DNA of 36,042 bases, from the NCBI GenBank assembly GCA_016875195.1, contig VGRY01000044.1, positions 1 to 36,042 of the forward strand, in the 5' to 3' direction. Shown one piece after another: positions 17,926-26,481 of this stretch. The translations under genes were made by a program, and so were the position numbers. The notes under the pieces are model-generated. The model was given only the letters and a program-made list of their open reading frames with translations, was not told where the DNA came from and ran no database searches. Every line of letters starts with the position of its first letter. Within the stretch, counting starts at the first letter, position 1. The stretch comes from Deltaproteobacteria bacterium (GTDB lineage Bacteria; Desulfobacterota; BSN033; UBA1163).

Positions 17926-18152
17926 TGTTTTGCTTCCCTTTTTCTGTCATCGGTCAAAGATTTAAGTATTCTACCCTTGGTTTTCAACAAACCTCGGCCT
18001 TCTTCCACCGGATCTCGGTCCATCGTCTCAAGGATGATACGGTTCTTTCCGTCATAAATACGCAGAGGGGTTCCCCTTTCAATTCGATATTTTCTTCTCA
18101 GTGATGCAGGAATGAGGATTTGGCCCTTAACCGTAGCTTTTACAACATCCAT
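17922..18152 (-). CDS. vapB: AbrB/MazE-type antitoxin (VapB)
   Basis: 76-aa protein with an N-terminal swapped-hairpin DNA-binding domain (VVKATVKGQILIPASLRRKYRIERGTPLRIY written here as family signature pieces VKGQILIPASLRRKY and ERGTPLRIY) and a charged C-terminal tail that would neutralise VapC. I chose ATG at 18152, with GGAGG 8 nt upstream; a GTG at 18161 overlaps that site. It should autorepress its own promoter, where two GTATTAC repeats are seen. Confidence 0.9.
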   Translation of the reverse strand: MDVVKATVKGQILIPASLRRKYRIERGTPLRIYDGKNRIILETMDRDPVEEGRGLLKTKGRILKSLTDDRKREAKQ

Positions 18153-18165
18153 GGCAACCACCTCC

Positions 18166-18213
18166 GTATTACTTTTTTATTAATTATGTATTACACCTTG
18201 TCCTGTTTGTCAA
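18166..18213 (-). promoter_or_regulatory. vapBC promoter with paired operator repeats
   Basis: Read on the minus strand: TTGACA (18213-18208), a 19-bp spacer, CATAAT (18188-18183). Two direct repeats GTATTAC (18166-18172 and 18188-18194 on plus) are 22 bp apart, two helical turns, flanking or overlapping the -10; this fits an AbrB-type operator. Confidence 0.5.
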
Positions 18214-18274
18214 TGCTCTCTCTTATACCGTTCCCTTAAATTCAATTTTGAGGCTCAAAATATTAACGAAATAT

Positions 18275-18302
18275 TTGACATTGTTGAAAAAAATCATATA
18301 AT
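18275..18302 (+). promoter_or_regulatory. Consensus sigma-70 promoter of the rpsU-rpoD operon
   Basis: TTGACA at 18275-18280, a 16-bp spacer and TATAAT at 18297-18302: both hexamers are perfect. It lies about 43 bp before rpsU and implies a leader of about 35 nt with AAAGGAGG at 18327-18334. Confidence 0.85.
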
Positions 18303-18344
18303 TATGGGTCTAAAAAATAAGTTATGAAAGGAGGTTGAATATGG

Positions 18345-18548
18345 ATGCTTGGCATTCGGATCAAAGAGAACGAATCTTTCGAAAATGCACTCAGGCGGTT
18401 TAAAAAACAGGTTGAAAAGACCGGGATTTTGTCCGAGGTTCGGAAACGAGAGCATTTTGAAAAACCGAGCATCAAGCGAAAGAAAAAAGCCCTGGCTGCC
18501 CAAAAGCGAGCCATGAAGAGGATGCGTAAATTCGTAGATAGAGGATAG
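18345..18548 (+). CDS. rpsU: 30S ribosomal protein bS21
   Basis: 67-aa basic protein, [19 protein letters not shown] at the N-terminus, then [22 protein letters not shown] and a [16 protein letters not shown] tail, all typical of bS21. A bS21 component of the small subunit helps mRNA recruitment. GGAGG is 10 nt before the ATG. First gene of the macromolecular synthesis operon; yqeY follows after 2 nt. Confidence 0.96.
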   Translation: MLGIRIKENESFENALRRFKKQVEKTGILSEVRKREHFEKPSIKRKKKALAAQKRAMKRMRKFVDRG

Positions 18549-18550
18549 AG

Positions 18551-18997
18551 ATGAACCTGGAAGAAAAATTAGTTGAAGAGATGAAGCAGGCGATGAAGAC
18601 CAGCGATAAGATCCGGCTCTCCACCATCCGGATGATCCGTTCGTCTTCAAAAAACAAAGAGTTCGAGTTGAGAAGAAAATTAGAGGATGAGGATATCCTC
18701 AAGGTCATCCAGGGGATGGTGAGAAAAGGCGAAGAATCCGTCGAGCAGTTTCAGGCTGGAGGACGAAACGATTTAGTGGAGAAGGAGAAGGCAGAGATCG
18801 AGATTCTGAAATCCTTTCTCCCTCAACCCCTCACTCAGGAAGAGATGATCAAGATCATCGATGAAATCATTCAGGAAACACAGGCCTCATCCTTAAAAGA
18901 TTTAGGAAAGGTGATGAAAGCAGTCATGCCCCGCTTGGGAGGGAAAGCCGATGGTAAGGTGATCAATCAGTTAGTCAAGGAAAGGCTTTCCCCCTAA
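18551..18997 (+). CDS. yqeY: GatB/YqeY domain-containing protein
   Basis: 148-aa helical YqeY protein, related to the tail domain of GatB of the tRNA amidotransferase. Signature parts: RLSTIRMIRSSSKNKEFE, YQ-type helix replaced by FQAGGRNDLVEKEKAEI, ILKSFLPQPLTQEEM and MPRLGGKADGKVINQLVKERL. Its exact role is unknown; a tRNA-related accessory role is the usual guess. It starts 2 nt after the rpsU stop with GAGGATAG as ribosome-binding region. Its position between rpsU and mutS2 is common in related genomes as I recall. Confidence 0.93.
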   Translation: MNLEEKLVEEMKQAMKTSDKIRLSTIRMIRSSSKNKEFELRRKLEDEDILKVIQGMVRKGEESVEQFQAGGRNDLVEKEKAEIEILKSFLPQPLTQEEMIKIIDEIIQETQASSLKDLGKVMKAVMPRLGGKADGKVINQLVKERLSP

Positions 18998-19038
18998 GAT
19001 TCCCCTCATCAAGAGAGCTGTTCCCTTTTTCTTGCTTT

Positions 19039-21381
19039 ATGGATAATCGTTCCCTTAGAGCGTTAGAATTCTACTCCCTCTTAGACTTTTTAAAAGATTA
19101 TTCAGTCTCCCCCCTGGGTAAGAAACGATGCCTGGCCCTGACTCCATCTTCTGATCCGCTGCTGATTGAATCGAGATTAACCGACGTGATCGAGTTGAAA
19201 GAGATTCTGGAAATCCATGGGGATATCCCCCTTGGAGGGCTGCAGGACATGGAGGACCTCCTGAAGAGACTGGAGAAGGAAGGGGCGGTCCTCCAGGTTC
19301 AGGAGATCCTCGATATTCACCGGCAGATGGTATTGGTCAAAACCATCAGGCGGTTTTTCCTTAAATCGGAAATCCATGCCCCTTCTCTTCAGGAGAAGGT
19401 TTCAAAGCTTTCCTCTCTCAAAGGTCTGGAAAAGGAGATCCTTAACGCCATCGATACGAAGGGCGAGATCCTCGATCGTGCCAGCCCAACCCTATCGGAT
19501 ATTCGTCTGCGGTTGCATACCATCAGAGAGAAGGCGAAAAACGTTCTTGAGCGTCTCCTCCAAAGGGAAGATCTCCAGGAAATTTTCCAGGACGATTTCA
19601 TCACCTTAAGAAATGGGAGATATGTCTTCCTTATCAAATCCGACTTCAAGAACCGGTTGGAGGGAATCATCCACGACCAGTCCCATAGCCACCAGAGTCT
19701 CTTCTTTGAACCCATTCAAGCCATTCCCTTTAATAATGAGGTCAACATTCTCACAGCAGAAGAGAAGGAGGAGGAGTACCGTATTCTCGAAGCCCTCTCC
19801 GAGAAGATCAGAGCAGAGCTTCCGTCTCTCTGGAATGATCTTGACATTTTGGGAGAGCTGGATCTTCTTTATGCGATGGCGAAGCTCACCCTTCTCTTAA
19901 AGGGAATCCGGCCCGCATTGAACAGGGATGGAAAGATCCTCATGAAAGAGGCGAGAAGTCCCCTCCTCAGCCTCCAGAAAGGGGTTCGTGTTGTCCCGAT
20001 TGATCTTCGAATGGGTGAAGGCATCCGCACCCTTATCATCAGCGGAGCCAATGCAGGCGGAAAAACAGTAGCCATGAAAACGCTGGGGCTGTTGACGCTG
20101 ATGATTCAATCCGGACTTCCCATTCCTGTCGCGGAAGGAAGTGAAGCAGGCATCTTTGATGAAGTCTTCTCTGTGATTGGCGATGAGCAGAGCATCGAGG
20201 AGAACCTATCCACCTTTTCAGCTCACCTCCTCCATGTCAACGGGATTCTGGAGAAGGCAGGGCCTGGCGCTCTCGTCCTTCTCGATGAACTGGGTGTAGG
20301 AACAAATGTCTCGGAAGGATCTGCCCTTGCCATGGGATTTCTCGACCTGTTCAGGGAGAAGGGCGCTTGGACTGTGGTCACCACCCACTTCGATAGCCTC
20401 AAAGCCTATGGGTATCTTCATCCGAATGTGGAGAATGTAGCGGTCAGGTTTGATGAGGAGACCATGGAACCTCTCTATCTTCTCTCCTATGGGTCCTCCG
20501 GAATAAGCAATGCCCTCTTTGTGGCGGAGAAATTGGGTATTTCGGAAAGCGTTCTGGAGAAGGCTCGGCAGCATCGCGATGGAGGAGGGCAGGAAATGGC
20601 CCAAGCCCTGGAGAGACTGGAAAGGGTGAGGACTGATGCGGAGAAACAGAGACAGGAATGGATCCGAAAGAAAGAGGAGGTGGACCAGGAGCATCAGAGG
20701 CTGAAAGGGATCCTTGACCGGATCAAAAGAGACAGGGAGGCAATTTTTTCCCGTGCCGAGGAGAAGGCAAGAAAAGCGGTTCAACAGGTGGAAGACGAGT
20801 TGAAGGCATGGCTGAAAAAGCAAAGAGAGAAACCTCCTTCTCAGGTTCGTAAAAAAGAGATTCAGGAGATCAGAGAAGCCTCTTTTCCCTCGATCCGTAG
20901 AAGAGGCTCTCATGCGATGGCAGGTAGCTTAAAAAACGGTGATCGTGTTAGAATAGAAAGCCTCAAAAAGGACGGCATTCTTTTGAAAGTGGAAGAGTCA
21001 CTCAACCGCGCCGAAGTGATGACAGAGAAGGCAAGAGTGATTGTTCCCCTTGATGACATCATCAGGCCAATAGACAAAGAAGGGGATGGAGAACCAGGAA
21101 GGGTCATTCCCTCCATCCCCCGGAGAGATACCGAAGAAATTCAGACAGAATTAAATGTGATCGGCCTGACCGTGGAGGAAGCGCTTCTGGTCGTGGACAA
21201 ATTCATCGATCAGGCACTGCTGCATGGCCTGGAGAAGGTTCGGATCATCCATGGCATCGGGTCCGGTAGGTTGAGAAACGGGATCGGCCGCTATTTGAGC
21301 ACGCACCAGGGGGTGAAACAGGTTGCTCCGGAGGAAGCTCAGAAAGGCGGCGGCGGAGTGACCGTGGTCGAGTTGAGGTAA
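19039..21381 (+). CDS. mutS2: MutS2 family ATPase/endonuclease
   Basis: 780 aa. Core/lever domains of MutS type; ATPase Walker A GANAGGKT (335-342); Walker B LVLLDELGVGTN; a long coiled coil (about 510-620); C-terminal Smr nuclease domain (about 700-780) with HGIGSGRLRNGI. MutS2 lacks the mismatch-recognition domain; described roles are suppression of recombination and rescue of collided ribosomes. The Smr motif usually written LDLRG reads LNVIGLT here, so the nuclease motif is partly atypical. The ATG at 19039 has no strong Shine-Dalgarno sequence. The gene continues the rpsU operon; a MITE-like repeat follows it. Confidence 0.94.
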   Translation: MDNRSLRALEFYSLLDFLKDYSVSPLGKKRCLALTPSSDPLLIESRLTDVIELKEILEIHGDIPLGGLQDMEDLLKRLEKEGAVLQVQEILDIHRQMVLVKTIRRFFLKSEIHAPSLQEKVSKLSSLKGLEKEILNAIDTKGEILDRASPTLSDIRLRLHTIREKAKNVLERLLQREDLQEIFQDDFITLRNGRYVFLIKSDFKNRLEGIIHDQSHSHQSLFFEPIQAIPFNNEVNILTAEEKEEEYRILEALSEKIRAELPSLWNDLDILGELDLLYAMAKLTLLLKGIRPALNRDGKILMKEARSPLLSLQKGVRVVPIDLRMGEGIRTLIISGANAGGKTVAMKTLGLLTLMIQSGLPIPVAEGSEAGIFDEVFSVIGDEQSIEENLSTFSAHLLHVNGILEKAGPGALVLLDELGVGTNVSEGSALAMGFLDLFREKGAWTVVTTHFDSLKAYGYLHPNVENVAVRFDEETMEPLYLLSYGSSGISNALFVAEKLGISESVLEKARQHRDGGGQEMAQALERLERVRTDAEKQRQEWIRKKEEVDQEHQRLKGILDRIKRDREAIFSRAEEKARKAVQQVEDELKAWLKKQREKPPSQVRKKEIQEIREASFPSIRRRGSHAMAGSLKNGDRVRIESLKKDGILLKVEESLNRAEVMTEKARVIVPLDDIIRPIDKEGDGEPGRVIPSIPRRDTEEIQTELNVIGLTVEEALLVVDKFIDQALLHGLEKVRIIHGIGSGRLRNGIGRYLSTHQGVKQVAPEEAQKGGGGVTVVELR

Positions 21382-21391
21382 GCAGACAGTT

Positions 21392-21570
21392 GTCAAATGG
21401 GCACGGGCAGGTTGCTTTTCAAGGCTTCGAATGGAGATTGATTCAAAATTTAAGGGTAACGGGGGATGTCATCTGCACTGACTTCCGGCAGGGAAAGGAA
21501 ACGAGAATGTTGAAACAGAAAAAGGTTCGCCTCGAAGCCTTTCCAAACAGCCCGCCCGTGCCCATTTGAC
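21392..21570. repeat. 179-bp element with 38-bp terminal inverted repeats between mutS2 and dnaG
   Basis: Arms at 21392-21429 and 21533-21570 match at 32 of 38 positions without gaps, the outer 17 (GTCAAATGGGCACGGGC) perfectly. The centre encodes nothing recognisable. It looks like a MITE-type insertion, or a very long transcribed hairpin. It fills almost all of the 222-bp gap. Confidence 0.75.
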
Positions 21571-21603
21571 CGAGAAATTTTGTAATATTAGGAGTAGAAC
21601 TCT

Positions 21604-23418
21604 TTGGCAGACGGATATTTTTCAGAGGATAAAATTTCAGAGATCCGAAGCCGGGCCAATATCCTGGAAGTTGTCTCGGACTATGTCAGTTTGAAGAAGA
21701 CCGGAAGGAATCATAAGGGATTGTGCCCGTTCCATTCCGAGAAAACCCCCTCGTTTATGGTGAACGAGGAGAAGCAGATTTTTCACTGCTTCGGGTGCGG
21801 AGAGGGAGGAGATGTTTTTACCTTTTTAATGAAGGCGGGGAATTTCTCATTTCCGGAGGCTGCCGAAGAGCTGGGGAAACGATACGGGGTCAAACTGGTG
21901 CGGCGAGAGCCTTCTCCGGTTCAGAAGAAGGAGATGGCCAAGAAAGAAGTCCTTTTTCAGATCAACCAACTTGCTTCCGATTATTTCCATGATCTGCTGA
22001 CCCAGAAGAGAGAAGGTGAGGCGGGGAGACGCTATCTCTCTCAACGGAGCGTGAAGGAGGAGATCCTCAGGGAACATCGGTTGGGTTATGCGACCGAACG
22101 CTGGGATGGACTGGTCGAACATTTAAGAGAGAAGAAAGTCCCCCTGGAGATGGCATGGGAGTTAGGGTTGATCCTCCCGAAGAAAAAGGAAGGCTGGTAT
22201 GATGCTTTTCGAAAAAGGCTCATGTTTCCCATCTTTGATCTTCATCAGCGAATCGTCGGATTCGGGGGGCGAATCATTGGAGAAGGACAACCCAAATATA
22301 TCAACTCTTCGGAGTCGAGCATTTATCATAAGGGAGAGATCCTTTATGGTCTTCAGACGGCGAAGCGTTACATCCATGAAAAGGACAGTGTGATCATCGT
22401 CGAAGGTTATTTTGATCTTCTCACCCTTCATCAATACGAATTGAAACATAGCGTTGCCACGCTCGGGACCGCCATGACAAACCAGCATATCCGGACCCTG
22501 AAGCGATATACGAAAAATTTGACGATGGTTTTTGACCCTGATCCGGCAGGAATTCAGGCCACCCTTCGTACCTTGCCTCTCTTTTTGGAGGAGGAAGTTA
22601 CGGCCAAAGCTGTCCTACTTCCGCAGGGGGAAGATCCCGATACCTATCTGAAGAAGGGAAACCTGGAGGAATTTGGGAAAAGATTGGGCAGGGCCCTTCC
22701 TCTCATCGACTTCTTTTTTGAGTGGCTGATGAAGACTCATCCGGTAAGTTCGATCGATGGGAAAGTAAAGATAGCCAAGGAAGGAATGGCGATGATCCGG
22801 AGAATTCCGGATAAGATCCGGAAAGATTTCTACGTGAGGTCCCTTGCCGAAAGGCTCGATATAAAGGAATCGATCTTAAATGAGATGATCCAACCTTCTC
22901 TCAAAGGGCGGTCCCCAGCAGCAGAAACCCTAAAAAAGAGACCACCCGAACCAAGGCCCGAAACAAGCGCTCCGAAATCTGAAGAGATGGTGGTTCGGCT
23001 CATGGTCCACTATCCGGAACTGATTCCGACGATTTCAGGAGAGAAGATCCTGGATGAGTTCGAGAGCCCTCTTTTGAAGCGGTTGGGCGAGGAACTGGAA
23101 GCTCTCTTTCAAAAGATGGGAAACCTGGACCTGACGGAAGCCCTGGGGAGTTTTGATGAAGGGATGAAGAAAAGGCTCTTTGAATATTCCTTTCAGGAAA
23201 GCAGTGTGGGAGGAGATCAGCAGAAGCGGATGCTAAGAGACTGCATTGAGAAAATTCGCAAAAGGAGATTGAAGAGGGATGAAAGCGATTTACTCAGGAG
23301 GATAAAGGAGGTTGAAAAGCAGAAGGGAGGGAGGGAGCTCGAAGATCTCCTGATCAAACATCAGGAGCTGGCAAAGAAGGAGAAGGGCCTCTTGAAAGAT
23401 AACCTGCGAAAGAGTTAA
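21604..23418 (+). CDS. dnaG: DNA primase
   Basis: Makes RNA primers at the replication fork. 604 aa. The CHC2 zinc finger (C41, H44, C62, C65: CPFH and HCFGC) is followed by the primase core, TOPRIM motifs IIVEGYFDLLTL and VFDPDPAG, and a C-terminal helical region that would bind DnaB. The start is TTG at 21604 with AGGAG 9 nt upstream; no better start exists near the conserved N-terminus. Flanked on both sides by inverted-repeat elements within the operon. Confidence 0.96.
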   Translation: MADGYFSEDKISEIRSRANILEVVSDYVSLKKTGRNHKGLCPFHSEKTPSFMVNEEKQIFHCFGCGEGGDVFTFLMKAGNFSFPEAAEELGKRYGVKLVRREPSPVQKKEMAKKEVLFQINQLASDYFHDLLTQKREGEAGRRYLSQRSVKEEILREHRLGYATERWDGLVEHLREKKVPLEMAWELGLILPKKKEGWYDAFRKRLMFPIFDLHQRIVGFGGRIIGEGQPKYINSSESSIYHKGEILYGLQTAKRYIHEKDSVIIVEGYFDLLTLHQYELKHSVATLGTAMTNQHIRTLKRYTKNLTMVFDPDPAGIQATLRTLPLFLEEEVTAKAVLLPQGEDPDTYLKKGNLEEFGKRLGRALPLIDFFFEWLMKTHPVSSIDGKVKIAKEGMAMIRRIPDKIRKDFYVRSLAERLDIKESILNEMIQPSLKGRSPAAETLKKRPPEPRPETSAPKSEEMVVRLMVHYPELIPTISGEKILDEFESPLLKRLGEELEALFQKMGNLDLTEALGSFDEGMKKRLFEYSFQESSVGGDQQKRMLRDCIEKIRKRRLKRDESDLLRRIKEVEKQKGGRELEDLLIKHQELAKKEKGLLKDNLRKS

Positions 23419-23432
23419 CCTAAACGTTGCAC

Positions 23433-23603
23433 AAAGAGGAAGGTGAGTGTGCTTACCAACCTTTACCATTGCGGATGGTTTATCGTTTATGGGTAACATA
23501 CCATAATACCTGGAACGACATTGGAATTTTGCTTCAAAGCGGAGTAGCCAAACTTTTAAAGGTGCCGCTGTAAAGGTTCTCCAGCACACCCACCTCCCTC
23601 TTT
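23433..23603. repeat. 171-bp element with ~40-bp terminal inverted repeats between dnaG and rpoD
   Basis: Left arm 23433-23474 and right arm 23565-23603 pair imperfectly: AAAGAGG, AGGTG, GTGTGCT, AACCTTTAC and CGG are shared in order. The sequence is unrelated to the element before dnaG. It ends about 40 bp before the chosen rpoD start and may influence rpoD expression. Confidence 0.7.
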
Positions 23604-23642
23604 AAATCATTATTGGGTTACTGGGAGTTCAAAGAAAGGCGG

Positions 23643-25373
23643 ATGGGAAGAGGAACAAAGACCAAAGAAATGGGGCAGATGATCTCCCTGGTGGAAGAAA
23701 AGGGATTCGTCAATCTCGATGAGACAAATGAGATGGCGGCCAGCGAGATCGTCTCGTCCGACCAGATCGACGATGTCCTCATGATGCTGGATGAGATGGA
23801 CCTCGATGTGAATGAGGACCTCCGGGACCTGAAAGTGGAGAACGAGAAAGCGCTGGAAAAGGAGGAGGAAGAGGAGGACGAGTTAAGCTTAGAAGGTTTG
23901 GGCAGGGCATCCGATCCGGTCCGGATGTATCTGCGGGAGATGGGATCGGTGTCACTTCTCACCCGTGAGGGGGAGGTGGAGATTGCCAAAAAGATCGAGA
24001 GCGGCAAAAGGGACATTCTGAGCATTGTGTTGACCTGTCCGATGGCCATCAAGGAGATCCTCAATCTGGGCACCGCCATTAAAGCTGGAAAAATCGAGAT
24101 GCATGAAGTAACCAATGAGATTGATGAAGAAGAGACGAGCCTCGAAGAGGAGCAGATTCAGAAGCAGAGAATTCTGGATCTGCTCGAAAGGGTCCAGCAC
24201 CATCAGGAGGGGATTCGTCGGATCTTGAAAAAGAAAAGCGTTTCAAAGAAGCAGATTCAAGTCCAGGTCCGGAAGAAAAAAGAGGAGATCTTTGACTTCC
24301 TTAAAGAGATGAACCTAAGAGATGTCCAGATCGGCCGGATTGTTCAGAAAATGAAGCAGATGCTCGCTCGGGTGGAGAAGGCGGAGGTCGAAATAAAAAG
24401 GGTCGAAGAACGAGTCGGGATTTCAGTGAAAGAGGCGCGTCTCCTTCAGAAAAAGATCAGGGGGAGAAAAACCAAAGAGAAGGTTTACATCCGGGGCTTG
24501 GAGTTGGGCAAGGCCGATCTCCAGGAGGTTGATCGGTCGGCAAAAACGAGTCAGAAAAAAATCGGACGGGTGGAGAAAGAGTGTGGCTTAAACTCCCCTC
24601 AACTGAAATCTGCGGTGAAGTCCATCATCATCGGAGAAGCCAAAGCCAGAGATGCGAAAGGCGAGCTGGTGAAGGCAAATCTGAGATTGGTTGTCTCGAT
24701 CGCCAAAAAATATACGAACCGCGGGCTTCAGTTTCTCGACCTGATCCAGGAGGGGAATATCGGTTTGATGAAGTCCGTGGATAAATTCGAATACCAGCGG
24801 GGTTATAAGTTCAGCACTTATGCGACCTGGTGGATTCGGCAGGCCATCACCCGGGCCATTTCGGATCAGGCCCGGACCATCCGCATTCCCGTTCATATGA
24901 TTGAAACGATCAACAAGTTGATCCGGGCATCGAGAACGCTCGTTCAGGAAATTGGACGGGAACCCACACCAGAGGAGATCGCCAATAAGATGGAGATCCC
25001 ACCTGACAAGGTGAGGAAGGTGCTCAAAATCGCCAAAGAGCCGATCTCCCTGGAGACGCCCATCGGTGAAGAGGAGAATAGCCATCTGGGGGATTTCATC
25101 GAAGACAAAGCCATTGTGTCCCCGATGGAGGCGGTGATTAATTCGAATCTGGTCGAGCATACCCGGAAAATCCTTTCGACCCTTACAGCCAGAGAGGAGA
25201 AGGTCCTGAGGAAACGGTTTGGCATTGGAGAGAAGTACGACCACACACTGGAAGAGGTTGGGCTGGATTTCGATGTCACCCGGGAGAGGATCAGGCAGAT
25301 CGAAGCCAAGGCCTTGCGGAAACTGAGACACCCCAGCCGGGCGAAGAAACTGAAGAGCTTTTTGGAAGCATAA
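23643..25373 (+). CDS. rpoD: RNA polymerase primary sigma factor (RpoD, sigma-70)
   Basis: About 576 aa. Region 1.2 ([21 protein letters not shown]), a long charged non-conserved insert, region 2 ([18 protein letters not shown], then [20 protein letters not shown] and [16 protein letters not shown]), region 3 and region 4 ([21 protein letters not shown]). All promoter-recognition regions are intact. The start is uncertain: ATG at 23643 (preceded by AAAGGCGG, very close), ATG at 23670 or TTG at 23613. The N-terminus is acidic (sigma 1.1-like). Last gene of the rpsU operon; a 94-bp inverted repeat follows its stop. Confidence 0.95.
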   Translation: MGRGTKTKEMGQMISLVEEKGFVNLDETNEMAASEIVSSDQIDDVLMMLDEMDLDVNEDLRDLKVENEKALEKEEEEEDELSLEGLGRASDPVRMYLREMGSVSLLTREGEVEIAKKIESGKRDILSIVLTCPMAIKEILNLGTAIKAGKIEMHEVTNEIDEEETSLEEEQIQKQRILDLLERVQHHQEGIRRILKKKSVSKKQIQVQVRKKKEEIFDFLKEMNLRDVQIGRIVQKMKQMLARVEKAEVEIKRVEERVGISVKEARLLQKKIRGRKTKEKVYIRGLELGKADLQEVDRSAKTSQKKIGRVEKECGLNSPQLKSAVKSIIIGEAKARDAKGELVKANLRLVVSIAKKYTNRGLQFLDLIQEGNIGLMKSVDKFEYQRGYKFSTYATWWIRQAITRAISDQARTIRIPVHMIETINKLIRASRTLVQEIGREPTPEEIANKMEIPPDKVRKVLKIAKEPISLETPIGEEENSHLGDFIEDKAIVSPMEAVINSNLVEHTRKILSTLTAREEKVLRKRFGIGEKYDHTLEEVGLDFDVTRERIRQIEAKALRKLRHPSRAKKLKSFLEA

Positions 25374-25376
25374 ATA

Positions 25377-25470
25377 GTTCGGAGTATGGAGTTCGGAGTT
25401 CGTAGTTTAAATTCATGAACTCAAAACATAGAATTGAATTGCTCCGAACTCTGAACACCGAACTCCAAAC
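25377..25470. repeat. 94-bp inverted repeat immediately after rpoD
   Basis: Arms 25377-25405 and 25442-25470 match at 23 of 29 positions without gaps (GTTCGGAGT..GGAGTTCGGAG type). It starts 3 nt after the rpoD stop. It is not followed by a T-run, so it is a palindromic element that could act as an mRNA 3'-end stabiliser rather than a simple terminator. Confidence 0.65.
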
Positions 25471-25480
25471 TTATAGAGGG

Positions 25481-25508
25481 TTGACACCTTGCGAGGATTG
25501 CCTATAAT
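25481..25508 (+). promoter_or_regulatory. Consensus promoter for the tRNA gene
   Basis: TTGACA at 25481-25486, a 16-bp spacer, TATAAT at 25503-25508. Transcription should start at about 25515, one base before the mature tRNA. Confidence 0.85.
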
Positions 25509-25515
25509 GATTAAA

Positions 25516-25588
25516 GGGCCCATAGCTCAGCTGGAAGAGCCACCGGCTCATAACCGGAAGGTCCCTGGTTCGAACCCAGGTGGGCCCA
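25516..25588 (+). tRNA. tRNA with CAU anticodon (elongator Met, or Ile2)
   Basis: 73-nt cloverleaf: acceptor GGGCCCA / TGGGCCC, discriminator A, D-arm GCTC...GAGC, anticodon loop CTCATAA (CAU at 25549-25551), T-arm CCTGG TTCGAAC CCAGG. The paired first base (G1-C72) excludes an initiator tRNA. CAU could also be the lysidine-modified Ile2; I cannot separate these by eye. CCA is not encoded. Confidence 0.93.
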
Positions 25589-25652
25589 TTTTGAAGAGGG
25601 AGGGTGATTCGTATTCGCTTCCCAGGGATACAGCAATCCGGCATGCAGGACC

Positions 25653-25690
25653 CAGAAAGAGTGCACCCTTCAGTGCACTCTTTCTGTTTG
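25653..25690 (+). terminator. Intrinsic terminator for the tRNA
   Basis: Perfect 14-bp stem, CAGAAAGAGTGCAC (25653-25666) with loop CCTTCA and GTGCACTCTTTCTG (25673-25686), followed by TTTG. It lies about 65 bp beyond the tRNA. Confidence 0.75.
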
Positions 25691-25723
25691 CCCCGTTAGA
25701 AAGTTGAAAACCTTCTAACGGGG
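25691..25723. repeat. CCCCGTTAGAA element, copy 2 (minimal hairpin)
   Basis: CCCCGTTAGAAAG, a 7-base loop, then CCTTCTAACGGGG: 12 of 13 positions pair. The termini are those of the 118-bp and 134-bp copies, but the interior is missing. Confidence 0.65.
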
Positions 25724-25760
25724 TTTGCGCTAAAATAAATAAAGAGATGGGAGGTAGCCT

Positions 25761-26480
25761 TTGAGGGAAGATCTAGAACTTCTTTGGGAACTTCAGAAGA
25801 TCGATCTCGATCTGAAAAATATCAATGTGGAACGCGATCGTTTTCCCAAAGAGATAAAAAAACTGGATGAAAAGCAGAGCCTTGAAAAAGAGAGGATCCA
25901 TAAGGAAAAGGAGAGGCTCGAATCGCTAGAGAAAGAACGGAAACAGAAAGAAAAGTATCTCTTAGGCGAGCAGGATAAGATCAAACGGTCCGAGGGGAGG
26001 ATGACCGAGGTGAAGACCAACAAGGAATACCAGGCTCTCCTCAGCGAAATCGAGTCCTTCAAAGTAACCATCGGCCGGGTGGAAGAAGAGATCCTGGTGG
26101 TCATGGACGAGATCGACGAGCTCAAGAAACAGCTCTCCAAACGGGAAAAAGATATTGCCATCACGCTGGAGAAGATTGAGGCTGAAAAGAGAAATATCCA
26201 GGAAAAGATGGAACAGGACGAGGTGGTCTGGAACGAGAAGTCCCAACGGAAAGACATCCTTGCGACCCAGGTCGAATCAAACCTCTTCAAACTTTATAAT
26301 ATGTTGAGGGAGAAACGACAGGGGATCGGCATGGTTAGCGTCAAGCACGAGACCTGTCAGGGCTGTTTTGTGAATGTTCCTCCCCAGATGTTCATCGAGG
26401 TTCAGAAGAACAACTCCCTCATCCGTTGTCCCAATTGTAACCGGATCCTCTACTGGGATGGAAATGGAGAGAAGGCGTGA
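25761..26480 (+). CDS. Coiled-coil protein with C4 zinc ribbon (DUF164 family)
   Basis: 239 aa: a long charged coiled coil (about residues 5-180) followed by a zinc-ribbon-like domain with two CxxC pairs, CQGC and CPNC, about 25 residues apart. The family is annotated as C4-type zinc ribbon protein; its function is unknown, with nucleic-acid binding often supposed. The start is TTG at 25761 with GGGAGG 7 nt upstream; no ATG fits. The stop overlaps a GTG in the frame that continues into rnhA. The zinc-ribbon protein and RNase HI pairing is common in this group as I recall. Confidence 0.86.
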   Translation: MREDLELLWELQKIDLDLKNINVERDRFPKEIKKLDEKQSLEKERIHKEKERLESLEKERKQKEKYLLGEQDKIKRSEGRMTEVKTNKEYQALLSEIESFKVTIGRVEEEILVVMDEIDELKKQLSKREKDIAITLEKIEAEKRNIQEKMEQDEVVWNEKSQRKDILATQVESNLFKLYNMLREKRQGIGMVSVKHETCQGCFVNVPPQMFIEVQKNNSLIRCPNCNRILYWDGNGEKA

Positions 26481-26481
26481 C

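Noticed and set aside
25489..25707. Open frame covering the tRNA and its terminator
   Set aside because: It translates the tRNA sequence; the cloverleaf, promoter and terminator explain the region.
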